A DNA stretch of 64,000 nucleotides. Source: Chelydra serpentina (Eukaryota > Chordata > Testudines > Chelydridae). Positions within the stretch are counted from its first letter, which is position 1. Each line of letters begins with the position of its first letter. The notes beneath the pieces are model-generated. The model made no database searches and was not told where the DNA came from. It saw nothing but the letters and a program-made list of their open reading frames with translations. The position numbers and the translations under genes were made by a program. Positions 34,658-44,632 of this stretch are shown piece after piece. The stretch covers positions 31,992,001-32,056,000 of the forward strand of contig JBAIAC010000001.1 of assembly GCA_037349315.1 (NCBI GenBank). Reading direction: 5' to 3'.

Positions 34658-34951
34658 TCATTGTTTTGCCTAAAAAGCAAGTACTGTCCAAACCCAGTCA
34701 TAGATTTATTTATAGATCCAGTCAAAGATGTATTTTAGTCATTTCTGGTTTAAATTGAGATCCCTTCCCTTTATAACTCACTTATCCTCCGCCATTCCCA
34801 AGTCAAGGGTCGTATATACTGACCCAATAGCATGTCTTGAAAACTAGAGCCAATCAACAATTTTAAGCATCATTTTCGTTCTCAGTGACCCAGAATTAGT
34901 AAAGTTTGACTACATTTATTTCAGAAGCATTTTGGCTGTAGAGCAGTGTAA

Positions 34952-35760
34952 TGGAAGGAATCTTAAAACTTACTTAAACCATGACAATCAAATGAAAATA
35001 CTTTAACTATGTGACTTTTTCCATTGGGCAGATAAGTGGCCAATGCAGATGGACCTTGGCACAAGGTCAGCAAATCATTTAGGACCGTGCTTCACTTTTT
35101 AAGCATGTGCTTATATCTCATTGACTTCAATGGGACAAAAATCATAGGCTTAAGTTCTTTACTGAATCAGGGCCTTTGTTTGGAGTAGAATTAATGGTAC
35201 AGTAGACAAGGCAAAACCTTTTATTTCATTATGAGTTATGTATTGTGGACCTGGTTCAGAAAGTTGACATCAGTGGGACTTCTCATGTGCTTAAAGTTAC
35301 TAATGTGAGTAAGTATCTTTCTGAATCAGTGCCTGTAATTGCAGTTCTAGTGGAGGCTTGGTTCCCCCCACCCAACATTCTGTGAATTTACTACTCTCTG
35401 ATTCAAATGAACGCTAATATTGAAACCTTTACAAAACCTTCTTTTGAACCTGAGCACAGTGGTCCATAATTGGTGGTTTTGCAAATTGCTAGATATTACT
35501 TTGTAAGTGTGTTTACCTTGGTAATACAGATTGTTCTAAACTCTACTGAAGTAGTTACACCCAGGATGCCTTTGGCTCATGGTGACAATGAATAGGGCCG
35601 CAAAGTATTGTGGAATTGGGACCTGCTTAGGAAATGGTAGTAGCTAGTACTTCATTCTGATCTCACGCTGGTTTTACACTAGAGTTACTCCATTAATGTC
35701 TTTGGAATTGCTTGTGATTTATACCAATTGTAGAGTGTGTGAGAGCAGAAACAAGCTCGT
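34952..35760. repeat. Decayed palindromic mini-elements
   Basis: Units at about 35085-35175, 35235-35340 and 35660-35757 carry facing words. Examples are TTTAAGCATGTGCTTA with GGCTTAAGTTCTTTAC, and TGATCTCACGCTGG with GTGTGTGAGAGCAGAA. Their dyads are of the TTGACTTCAATGGGA type. Same family style as 24516-25224. Confidence 0.5.
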
Positions 35761-36369
35761 AATCTTCCATATTACTGACATAATAAACACTTATTTCTTT
35801 ATCTAAGGGAAAGGTAACTGGTATTGAATTCACGCATTTTTGCACAGTGTGATGGAATGACTAACAGAGGCTAGATTTTGGTCCAAAAGGGCATAAAACA
35901 GCATGAGTTTAACAACATGGTGTTAAATATGAGTCATAATTAACTGAGGCACTGAGTGATTAACACAGAACAAAATGGATGATATTAAGCTAGAAAGACA
36001 TACTCAATCATTTTTTCTTTAGTGTAGTTCTTTTTTTATTTACTTCTTGGAATAGGGACACAGAGCTGTTGTATTTCATCAGAAAGGCCCACCTGGAACA
36101 CTGTGATGGTGCATTCCAACAACACAAGGCATGGGCTGAGTGACTATACACATTACGTTGAAGCTGTGGCTGTCTGAACTATACACCAGTCTCCAGGCTG
36201 TATGTGTGATGAATTACCATTACCGTTAAGTCTGCTTAGAGAGCTGCAACAGATGGAACCAATCTGTTATATCTCCAGTTGACTGATGCCCCATTCTCAG
36301 ATGGGCAACAACACGCTGCACCCACTCAAAGGTCTGCTCATATTCAGGGTAAGAATCACACTCTTGTGG
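35761..36369. other. No recognised feature; 26-bp dyad at its end
   Basis: TCACACTCTTG and AGAGTGTGA (36356-36381) form a small dyad at the edge of the LTR. Otherwise unassigned. Confidence 0.35.
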
Positions 36370-37548
36370 TTCAGAGTGTGACCCCATGTGTGATCTCTTG
36401 ACAGCTCTTTGCTATGGCAAGCCTCTTTGCTATGACTTTGCTCACACAGTCTCAGACAAGAGCCCTACTGGCTGTAACGATGCTGGTTCTGGCAGGACCC
36501 AACTGAGAGTGCCAGTTCAGGACAAATTGCTTCAAGCAGGGCAACTACAGCCCCAGGCTGGGGTTTTTCCACCTCTAAGGCAAACCAAACCAGCCAGACA
36601 GAAGAGGCTCTGGTTTAACCCCACTGGCTAACCACAAGTCACACAAGCAATTCCCTTAGACACTCCAGTTTCCCAGTCTCATCACCAGTGCCACTCGTTA
36701 TGGGGACAAACGGTCATGAAAACCAATGCCCCAGTAAAAGAAAACAGGTTCTCCCGATCCCAACGGACCGAACCTCAGAGCCAGGTCAATATACAAATCA
36801 GATCTTACCCATATATCACGCTGTTGCCAATCCTTTAGAATCTAAAATCTAAAGGTTTATTCACAAAAGGAAAAAGGTATAGATGAGAGCTAGAATTGGT
36901 TAAAAGGAATCAATTACATACAGTAATGGCAAAGTCCTTGCTTCAGGCTTGCAGTGATGGAATAAACTGCAGTTTCAAATTCAAATTAAGTCTCTGGAGT
37001 ACATCCACAGCTGGGATGGGTCCTTCAGTCCTTTGCTCAAAGCTTCCATTTGTAGAAAGGTTCTTCCAGAAGTAAGAATCCGGAATGAAGACAAAATGGA
37101 GATGAGCCAGCTGCCTTTTATAGTTTCTTCCAGGTGTAAAGACACCTCTTTCCTTACTGTGGAAAATCACAGGAAAATGGAGTCTGGAGTCACATGAGCA
37201 AGTCCCTGCATAATTTGCTGAGTCACAGGCGTGTCTGCCTTCTCTCAATGGGTCCATTGTATTGCTGATGGCTCTTAATGGGCCATCAGCAGGCCTGGCA
37301 GAGCTGATAGCTTGTCCTGGGTCCCAGAAGCCCAGCCCCAGTTTGAAATACAGACAGTATAAAGCCAATATTCATAACTTCAACTACAAAACTGATACAT
37401 ACATATAAATGACATAATCATAACCAGCCAGGCATAACCTGGACTTAGACACCTCATTTGACCCCCTTTATATAAGATTTGGTGCCACTACAGGACCTTG
37501 GTTGTAACAATGATCTATATGGTCCCAGTTATTGTCAATAACGTCACA
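36370..37548 (-). mobile_element. LTR of an endogenous retroelement (solo, minus strand)
   Basis: About 1.18 kb. On the minus strand it opens TGTGACGTTATTGACAATAA at 37548, a typical TG start. AATAAA occurs at about 36857-36862 (TTTATT on the plus strand). The sequence around 36830-37150 and 37380-37548 matches, by recollection, a long LTR common in turtle genomes. No gag, pol or env frames lie within or beside it, so it is probably a solo LTR. The left boundary is uncertain and I found no clean target duplication. Frames inside (36943-37368) are not genes. Confidence 0.6.
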
Positions 37549-37577
37549 CTGGCCCTTTACCATGAGTGGATGATCAG

Positions 37578-38009
37578 CAGTAGCGTAGCCAGGGGGGGAG
37601 CAGGGGGAGCGACCGCTCCCCCTGTGAAGAGAAGCAGTGCTAAGACGCCGCCCGAGCCTCGCTGCGGGAGCCGGGCTTGGGGGCACTTTAAAAGGCCCGC
37701 AGCTCCTGCCGCTGCGGGAGCGACGGGCCCTTTAAAGCGCCCCCCAGCCCTGCTTCTGGACCCAGGCTGGGGGGAGGGGGCACTTTAAAAGGCCGGCGGC
37801 TCCTGCTGCTGCGGGGAGCTGCAGGCCTTTTAAAGTGCCCAGCCCCACTGCTGGAGCCGGGCTCGGGCAGGGATTTAAAAGGCCCGGGGGCTCCACAGCG
37901 GCTGGAGCCCCTGGGCCCTTTAAAGCGCCACCGGGGTGAGTACAGGGGGAGCGGCGCCTTTTTATAGCGTCGCCGCTCCCCCTGTGCTCTAAACCTGGCT
38001 ACGCCACTG
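37578..38009. mobile_element. GC-rich hAT MITE with 8-bp duplication ATGATCAG
   Basis: 432 bp with ends CAGTAGCGTAGCCAGG and CCTGGCTACGCCACTG, flanked by ATGATCAG at 37570-37577 and 38010-38017. The 8-bp duplication and CAGTGG-type ends mark hAT. The interior is very GC-rich. It has CCGCTCCCCCTG near both ends and repeated blocks of AGGCCCGCAGCTCC and CACTTTAAAAGGCC type (four TTTAAA-containing modules), so it may have grown by internal duplication. Non-coding; frames at 37498-37788 and 37688-38062 are compositional. Same family as 54135-54321. Confidence 0.93.
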
Positions 38010-38017
38010 ATGATCAG

Positions 38018-38799
38018 CACCACAAGGGAGCTGAAAATTATGTCCTTACAGAGAGGAAGCATCCGTGGGAAAGAGAATCTAACACAGTAAGCAAATTCAG
38101 GAGTCCATCACTGCACTTGTCTCCTTGATCGTATATCTTGGACCAGGCTCAACAGCTGGCTTCTGGCTTCTCCAGAGTTGCTGTGGCCATGCTTGGCCTG
38201 GTTTCCTCCCCATGCTGTGACTGTGGGGCAGCATCACAGACAGTAACTCGTGGTGGAAGCATGCCGAGCACAACATCTGGAGAGCAGTTTACAATGTTTA
38301 GCCTCCCTTGATACAGAGACCATCGTCTGGTTACAGAACCTGAACATCAAGCACTGACACCTGCATACGAGAGAGAGAGAGAGAGAGAAAGGGTGTGACA
38401 TTTTCATTTTAAAAGGAAAATAAGGTTATGTTGGAGGGTGGGGTTGAGATTATGATAACCTCTTGAACTCTCAAACGTGAAATGTATCCTCTGTTGTGTG
38501 CTATGCTGCGTGCCTGAGACTTCTATTTCAAGGCAAAGAGTATGGAAATCATTAACAAAACTATCTGACTAGTAAAGAAACACTCAGACTTTGCAAACCC
38601 ATATATAAAATAGTAGATTGGTCCAATTCTGATCCTACTAACCTTGACATGTATTGCGGGGTGACAGCAAGTTAAAGCTGAAGCTAGCTTCCCATTACAA
38701 GCCTGATTTTCACACCCACCCACCCACCTACGTAGCTGATCTCCCTGAAATTTTGAATGCCCCACTTATTCATAGGAGGACCTATGTATGGATCTTGGC
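38018..38799. other. No gene; GA microsatellite
   Basis: A GAGA run at 38370-38388. Rest unassigned. Confidence 0.4.
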
Positions 38800-39040
38800 T
38801 TGGAGGGGAAGGATGGTTCAGTGGCTAGGGCACTAGCTTAGATCTTGGAGACCCAGACTGAACTCCCTGCTCCACCAGACTGCCTGTGACACCTTGGGCA
38901 AGTCACTCTTTGTATGTTAGTTCCCCATCCCTAAAATGGGGATAATAGTGCTGCCCTACCTCAGAAGGGTGTTGTGAGGATAAAGATTGTGAAGTGATCA
39001 GATATTACTGTAATAGGAGCCACATAAGTACTATTAACCC
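38800..39040 (+). mobile_element. MIR-like SINE, near full length
   Basis: GGATGGTTCAGTGGCTAGGG, GGAGACCCAGACTGAACTCC, CTGTGACACCTTGGGCAAGT, CTAAAATGGGGATAATAGTG, ACCTCAGAAGGGTGTTGTGA and TGAAGTGATCAGATATTACT occur in canonical MIR order. The 5' tRNA-like part is included. Confidence 0.92.
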
Positions 39041-41227
39041 TTTTGACTCAACCGGCTAGCCAAATATTCAGTCAAGTATGTAGTTCCAGTTAGGAAAAGA
39101 AATTGGTCATAGTCTGATATTTCTCTGACACAGCTTTGTTTATTTACAAAGAATGTACAAAAGCCTGTTTCTCTGAACGCAGAAGGAATCAAGTAGTAGG
39201 AAAAGGCTTCTTTTGCCCACAACTCCGAAAGCGCTCATTTCAGGCTGCATCCCTGAACCAAAAACCTCTCCCCTGGTTTCTTCCAGGGTCAGCCTTCAGT
39301 CTCTCTCTCTTTCCCAGTTGCTGGCTTGTTGTTCTTTGTGTTTATTCCGCCTTCACACACATACATACCCCCAACCCAAAACAATATTCAGGGAAAGCTC
39401 ATGGGCAGGCTCACATATTCCTGTTGTCTTAGGTGGGAGCTAATTCTGACAGTTCCATTAATTGAAGGAAAAGTTTCCCTTTAACTTCAGTGAGGTTTTT
39501 AACTCAACCCATAACCTAGCTCATAACATCAACATAGGTAGAAGGGACTGCTGCAAGGAGAGCTCCACGGGCTGTCGGAAAGTGCTGCAAAACAAGATTA
39601 GGAGTGGGGAATTTGCAAAAATCCCCCTTGCCTTGAGCCTGGCGTGAGCCACATCGATCAGGCCCCTTGCTTTGATAATGATTCTAAAAGCCAAACACCA
39701 TCAGTAATGAATGATAATAAAATGCAAACAATTGCTCCTGATAATCCTATTATGGGCGTCTGTGAGTTCTGCTCGGATTAAGGTGAAAGAGAAAACGATT
39801 AGAAGGAGCTGCCAAAAGCAGAGGGGGGAAGGAAAGAAAACTTCAGAGTTAAACAGAAACAGGAGGCGAAGTGAACTAGCCCCGCTGAGATGATATCGCA
39901 TATTTGCTTTTGCCACGCTTATAAATAAAATATTTGCTTATTATTGCAATCACATGGTGTGCCGATCCTTGAGAATTTAACATAACGATGCAACTTGTGA
40001 GAGCAGAACAAAAGGTAATGTGCCGAGATGAGTAACGCAGGACGTGGCCTTCACAAGACATGTGGAGAAAATAAGGATGCCAGAACACAGCTATTGTTTC
40101 TTTTGTTTATTTTAATGGGGATTTGGACACACAAAGGATTTTTGATGGGTTCTAACACAGTGGGCTGCATGATGGGAGATAAAAGTGTCTTCATTTATTA
40201 GTGTCGCTGCAACATGTCAGCGGTTTGAATTCTGTTTTTGCTAGCGATGTGCTGCATTGGGATGTGATGTTTTAAAAACATTTTCAGATGCTGCTGCTTT
40301 TCCACATAAACACAAGACAACTCTTGTATGTCTGAATAATATGAAGTGCCTCATTTTAAAACCCATAAGCACCAGGGTTTTAAAAGGCAGGTACTCTCAC
40401 TTTAACTCATGGCATTTTGAAAGGAAAGAGAAACTCAGGAGTGTACACTGAGAATAGAGTGGGCGAGCAGTTGATGAATGAATAGAATACAATATAATGT
40501 GATCCTGTGGAGTGTCTTTCATGTAAAATTCTATCTCAGAGCACTTTACCATCTTCAATCCCAGCAGAAGGAGGCAGAAATTAAGAGCCTGGTGAGAAAA
40601 GCTGCATTTTCCGCTGATGAGAGAGCGAGCGATGGTAAATCTGTTTCAGAGGGCTGGAGCTGTGGAGGAGATGGCTCTTGCACTAAAAGTGGTGAGACGG
40701 TTTAAAGAGACAGAGTCTAGATGGGGGGACGGGGGGGTGCGAGAGGGAGAGTCCATAAAGAAGCCGGGAAAGGTTTTTCAAATAGGAAGGCAATTTTGAA
40801 CAGGCTCCTGAAATGTTGTGGCTGTTTTACAAATCCCAGAGGCCTTTGCAAATGTCCTTAGCAGCTCCAGGCATGAGTGAGAGGGAGCAGCCCAGAAGGC
40901 CCAATAAGACTAAGGTGGTCAGCGTTTCAACCTGGCAGCCTCCCTGAAGGTGCCAGTAAAGTGGGTGGGAGAGTGGCCTGCCAGTGCTTCCTGAAACCCC
41001 CCAGGGTGAGGGGACAGGTGGAGGCTGTGCTTTGAATCTATGATAGCTTTCGCATTTCGGATCTGTGTCCAGATCTTGAGCTCTGGAGCCAAACACCTCC
41101 AATGCAGGGATTTGTCCTCCAGCTACAAGCCCATCTTTATTTCACTCAAACCTTGTGGATAAAACAAAAAAACGACTGTATCAATTGGGGGTAGATACAT
41201 AAGAAAAACAGAAACATTTTTGTGGTA
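39041..41227. other. No recognised gene
   Basis: About 2.2 kb without a repeat or motif-bearing frame that I can name. The 98-codon frame at 39136-39432 has no recognised domain. A candidate for unique sequence, where conservation analysis would be most informative. Confidence 0.35.
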
Positions 41228-41470
41228 GCTGACATAATAACCTCTAGCTCTTGTACAGCATTTTTCATCAGTAGATCTCAAAGCGCTTTATAAAGGAAGG
41301 CAGTATCATTATCCCCATTTTACAGATGGGAAAACTGAGACACAGAGAGGGCAGGGACTTGTTCAAGGTCACCCAGCAGGACAGTGGCAGAGCCAGGAAT
41401 AGAACCCAGATGTTCTATATCCCTGTGCAATGCTATATCCATGAGGCAATGCTGCCTCCCTTAATCCCAC
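41228..41470 (-). mobile_element. MIR-like SINE
   Basis: TAGCTCTTGTACAGCATTTT, AGTAGATCTCAAAGCGCTTT, ATTATCCCCATTTTACAGAT and AACTGAGACACAGAGAGG form the reverse complement of a MIR-type element. It shares layout with 31505-31910, without that copy's insertion. Confidence 0.85.
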
Positions 41471-41597
41471 ACACACGCTCATGTACACACACATTTTTTT
41501 CTATGTACGTACACAGCCTAGATACTTAAGACTGGAGCAACTCCTGTGGCTACTTTCACAGCTGAGCTCCAAGCCATATGCAGGAAATAGGGATGGG

Positions 41598-41780
41598 TCA
41601 TAGAATCATAGAATATCAGGGTTGGAAGGGACCTTAGGAGGTCATCTAGTCCAACCCCCTGCTCAAAGCAGGACCAATCCCCAATTTTTTTGCCCCAGAT
41701 CCCTAAATGGCCCCCTCAAGGATTGAACTCACAACCCTGGGTTTAGCAGGCCAATGCTCAAACCACTGAGCACTGTGGAA
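41598..41780 (-). mobile_element. Cry I / tortoise Pol III SINE with CR1-like tail
   Basis: On the minus strand the 5' head has an A-box-like GCTCAGTGGTTTGAGC (about 41755-41771) and a B box GGTTGTGAGTTCAATCC (41720-41736), an internal Pol III promoter of tRNA origin. It continues through GAGGGGGCCATTTAGGGATC to a tail matching the CR1 3' UTR (TTGGACTAGATGACCTCC) and ends in ATTCTATGATTCTATGA. This head-plus-CR1-tail structure is that of the tortoise Pol III SINE, mobilised in trans by CR1 reverse transcriptase. It is not a tRNA gene: there is no acceptor-stem pairing or anticodon arm. Confidence 0.9.
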
Positions 41781-41925
41781 GTGACAGATTTGAAGGTAAT
41801 TCTGATCATTACGAAAAATCAAGCTTTCCAAGAGGAATGCACTCAAACATGTGTTCTGCTTATGGGACGGTCTCAATCTTGGCAACATTTTTATTTTCAT
41901 GGATTATGAAGAACCTCCTAGCTTG

Positions 41926-43318
41926 TATTAAGAACTGGTGTAAAGAGCACAAAGGAAGCCATTTGCAGTACTCTACCACAGCAAACTTTATTGGTCCTCC
42001 AAACCCCTAAACAGTGCCACATAGTCTTGACCACCATCTACTGGCACATTTTCTATTGTATATAGATACACACACAGAGAGAGCACTCAGAACTCTCATA
42101 ATATCTCTCTGCTGATAATGGAAAATTATGAACTGATAATTAACTACACAGGCTTTGAAATGACTAGGCAACTTTCCTGCTTTTCCACTCTGTGTGGCTT
42201 TGATGGCCCTCCTGAGATTTCTGGGCTGCTACATTTTCTGGCATCTGCTTTGCCATCTCATGGAAGTCCCTAATAGGTGAAGTCCTTTCGATGCCATTTT
42301 TCCCTGTCCCTGCATCCGCATGGTGGGCATCATTTAAACAATGGTGCGTTGGTTTTTGTCAGGAAATAACAGTTGAGACAGTGGAGTTGTCCTTTCACTT
42401 ACTGGAGGTGACTTTAGTCTTTGCATACCTGCCCTTTGCATACCTCCATCTCTTGTCTCTGTCAGGTGCTGGTAGTACTGTCTCTGGCTGTCCAGGAGCT
42501 CTCTGGTTCCTCTGTCATAGTAATATTTGGCTTGCTGTCACCACAGAGTCATTTGTTCTGTCACCTTTTCCACTACTGCTGGCTTCAGAGGTTTATTTCC
42601 TATAGGCAGTAGACTCTGTGTGACGGGTGACACAAGATGCTCTACAGGGCTGCTGCCCATGCCTTTTTTAGTGTATTTCTCCAGTCCAGTAATGCCGTTC
42701 ACAGTCTTTGTTATCTTAGTTTGCCTTTTCTAAATAGTTTCTTGGCAGTTTTGACAGCGGCTTCTCTTTTGCCATTAGACTGGCCACGGTGCAGAGAGCC
42801 TGTGATATGTTCAGATTCTACTGATTCTGTAAACTGTGAAGTTTCCCAACCGCCATAGTGAGGTTCATTATCTGCAAGAATAGTCTCTGGAATTCCATGC
42901 CAAGAAAACAGAGCTTGACAGTATTCAATGTCACAGGCTGCTGTTGTATTTAAGGGTTCTATTTCCCAATAATCCAAAGAGTAATTAACTGTCACAAAGG
43001 TATGCTCAAGTTCTTGATATACATAAATCCATGAGGCCTTGAAGAATCTCCAGTTTTCAGATATCCCCCTGCATCTGCATTGTGGTAGGGAGCAGCATGT
43101 TGCTCATAGTTAAAGTGGCTCAGTGCCTCGGGTTCATCGCCACAAAAAATAAAGGAATTAAAAACTCTTTTACTTCCGATACCATATTAAAAGCTGATGT
43201 AAAGAGCCACACAGGGGAAGGCTTTTGCAGTGCACAGTAACAACAATCAAAGTTACTGATCCTACAAAATTCATCAGCAATGCTACATATTCTTGTGTGC
43301 CATCTACAGGGCACACAT
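41926..43318 (-). mobile_element. Ty3/Gypsy retrotransposon deletion derivative with two short LTRs
   Basis: Direct repeats at about 41926-42055 and 43186-43318 align over about 130 bp (shared TATTAA, TGTAAAGAGC, TTTGCAGT, CCATCTAC and GGCACA) at moderate identity. They read as LTRs on the minus strand. Next to the upstream LTR the minus strand reads TGGTATCGGAAG (about 43173-43184), a plausible tRNA primer-binding site. AATAAA lies in the downstream LTR (TTTATT at about 41990). Between them only the end of pol (integrase) remains, so gag, protease and reverse transcriptase have been lost. The right limit abuts the hAT fragment. Confidence 0.65.
42240..43080 (-). pseudogene. Gypsy pol integrase remnant
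   Basis: The frame 42995-42711 encodes an integrase core piece: SLDYWEIEPL, HGIPETILADNEPHYGGW and GQSNGKREAAVKTAKK. Aspartate 42 and glutamate 78 of that frame are 35 residues apart, the D(35)E spacing of retroviral-type integrases. The DNEP stands where DNGP is usual, and the first catalytic aspartate lies upstream of the readable part. Further downstream, in other frames, KYYYDRGTRELLD-like and LLPIGNKPLKP-like stretches (42500-42680) match the tail of Gypsy pol. Multiple frameshifts and stops make it non-functional. Confidence 0.72.
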
Positions 43319-43737
43319 ATATTTGCACTGTAAAAATGATAAAAGAAATAGTATTTTTCAAGTCACCTCATGCAAGTACTGTAGTGCAATCTCTTTATCA
43401 TGAAAGTGTAATTTACAAACACAGATTATTTTTGTTACATAACTGCACTCAAAAACAAAACAATGTTAAACTTTACAGCCTACAAGTCCATTCAGTTCTA
43501 CTTCTTGTTCAGCCAATCACTAAAACAAACAAGTCTGTTTACATTTACGGGAGATACCGCTGCCTTATTTACGATATCACCTGAAAGTGAGAACAGGCAT
43601 TCGCATGGCACTTTTGCAGCCGGTGTTGCAAGGTATTTAAGTCCCAGATATGCTAAACATTCGTATGCCCCTTCATGCTTCAGCCACCATTCCAGAGGAT
43701 ATGCTACCATGCTGATGATGCTCATTAAAAAAATAAT
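43319..43737 (-). pseudogene. hAT transposase C-terminus, minus-strand copy
   Basis: The frame 43725-43498 reads LEWWLKHEGAYECLAYLG, then CECLFSLSGDIVNK and SDWLNKK. This is the hAT C-terminal dimerisation region (WW...ERxFS.xGxIV). The arginine of the usual ERLFS is replaced (ECLFS). Downstream on the minus strand (43480-43320) is the 3' flank, including CATGATAAAGAGATTGCACT, shared with the plus-strand copy. The 5' part is missing: it stops at about 43737, where the opposite copy begins. Confidence 0.88.
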
Positions 43738-44632
43738 GTGTTAATTAAATTTGTGACTGAACTCCTTGGAGGAGAATTGTATGTCTCCTGTTCTGTTTTA
43801 CTGCATTCTGCCATATACTTCATGTTATAGCAGTCTCAGATGATGACCCAGCACATGTTTGTTTTAAGAACACTTTCACCGCAGATTTGACAAAACGCAA
43901 AGAAGGTACCAATCTGAGATTTCTAAAAATAGCTACAGCACTTGACCCAAGGTTTAAGAATCTGAAGTGCCATCCAAACTTTGAGAGGGACAAGGTGTGG
44001 AGCATGCTTGCAGAAGTCTTAAAAGAGCAGTACTCAGATGTGGAAACTACAGAACCCGAACCACCAAAAAAGAAAATCAACCTTCTGCTGGTGGCATCTG
44101 ACTCAGATGATGAAAATGAACATGCGTCAGTTCGTTCTGCTTTGGATAGTTATCAAGCAGAACCCGTATCAGCATGGATGCATGTCTCCTGGAATGGTGA
44201 TTGAAGCATGAAGGGACGTATGAATCTTTAGCTCATCTGGCACGTAAATGTCTTGTGAAGTCAGCTACAACAGTGCCATGCGAACGCCTGTTCTCACTTT
44301 CTGGTGACATTGTAAACAAGAAGCAGGCAGCATCATCGCCTGCAAATTGTAACCAAATTTGTTTGAGTGATTGGCTGAAGTAGGACTGAGTGGACTTGTA
44401 GGCTTTAAAGTTTTACATTGTTTTATTTTTGAATGCAGTTTTTTGTACATAATTCTACATTTATAAGTTCAACTTTCATGATAAAGAGATTGCACTACAG
44501 TACTTGTATCAGTTGAATTGAAAAATACGATTTCTTTTGTTTTTACAGTGTAAATATTTGTAATAAAAAATAAATATAAAGTGAGCACTGTACACTTTGC
44601 ATTCTGTGTTGTAAATTGCTTGACAGCCCTAC
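43738..44632 (+). pseudogene. hAT transposase C-terminal half and 3' end, plus-strand copy
   Basis: Begins inside the transposase gene. TKRKEGTNLRFLKIATALDP, RFKNLKCHPN and VWSMLAEVLKE are encoded from about 43887, followed by an acidic linker (ASDSDDENEHA). A frameshift/stop near 44200 precedes KHEGTYESLAHLARK and VPCERLFSLSGDIVNKK, the hAT dimerisation motif with the ER pair retained. The 3' UTR ends TTGACAGCCCTA (about 44620-44632), which I take as the hAT terminus. Neither the BED zinc finger nor the catalytic aspartate region is present in this window, so the copy is dead. Confidence 0.88.

Larger units (their letters stand above)
32419..34948 (-). mobile_element. DNA transposon with CACTG ends, CMC-like (tentative)
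   Basis: A 2530-bp element. The left end (32419) reads CACTGGTCTACA and the right end, reverse-complemented, reads CACTGCTCTACA. Similarity of the two termini continues inward for over 100 bp with indels: TGCTTCAGAGATAAAATGT against TGCTTCTGAAATAAATGT, then GATTGGCTACTGTTTCAA against GATTGGCTCTAGTTTTCAA. TAA sits immediately outside both ends (32416-32418 and 34949-34951). CACTR-type termini with a 3-bp duplication are the signature of the CACTA/EnSpm branch of the CMC superfamily. The internal gene is on the minus strand (32763-34438). The subterminal region on the right holds four ATTGCATCAT motifs. The superfamily call is inference; PIF/Harbinger also makes TAA duplications. Confidence 0.75.

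Noticed and set aside
36356..36381. Regulatory operator from the dyad TCACACTCTTG/AGAGTGTGA
   Set aside because: A short single dyad at the edge of an LTR; no gene next to it to regulate.
37498..38062. Proline/alanine-rich frames on both strands
   Set aside because: They are confined to a GC-rich hAT MITE with repeated modules; composition explains them.
41720..41771. tRNA gene
   Set aside because: A and B boxes are present but there is no acceptor-stem pairing, and the sequence continues directly into a CR1-like SINE tail.
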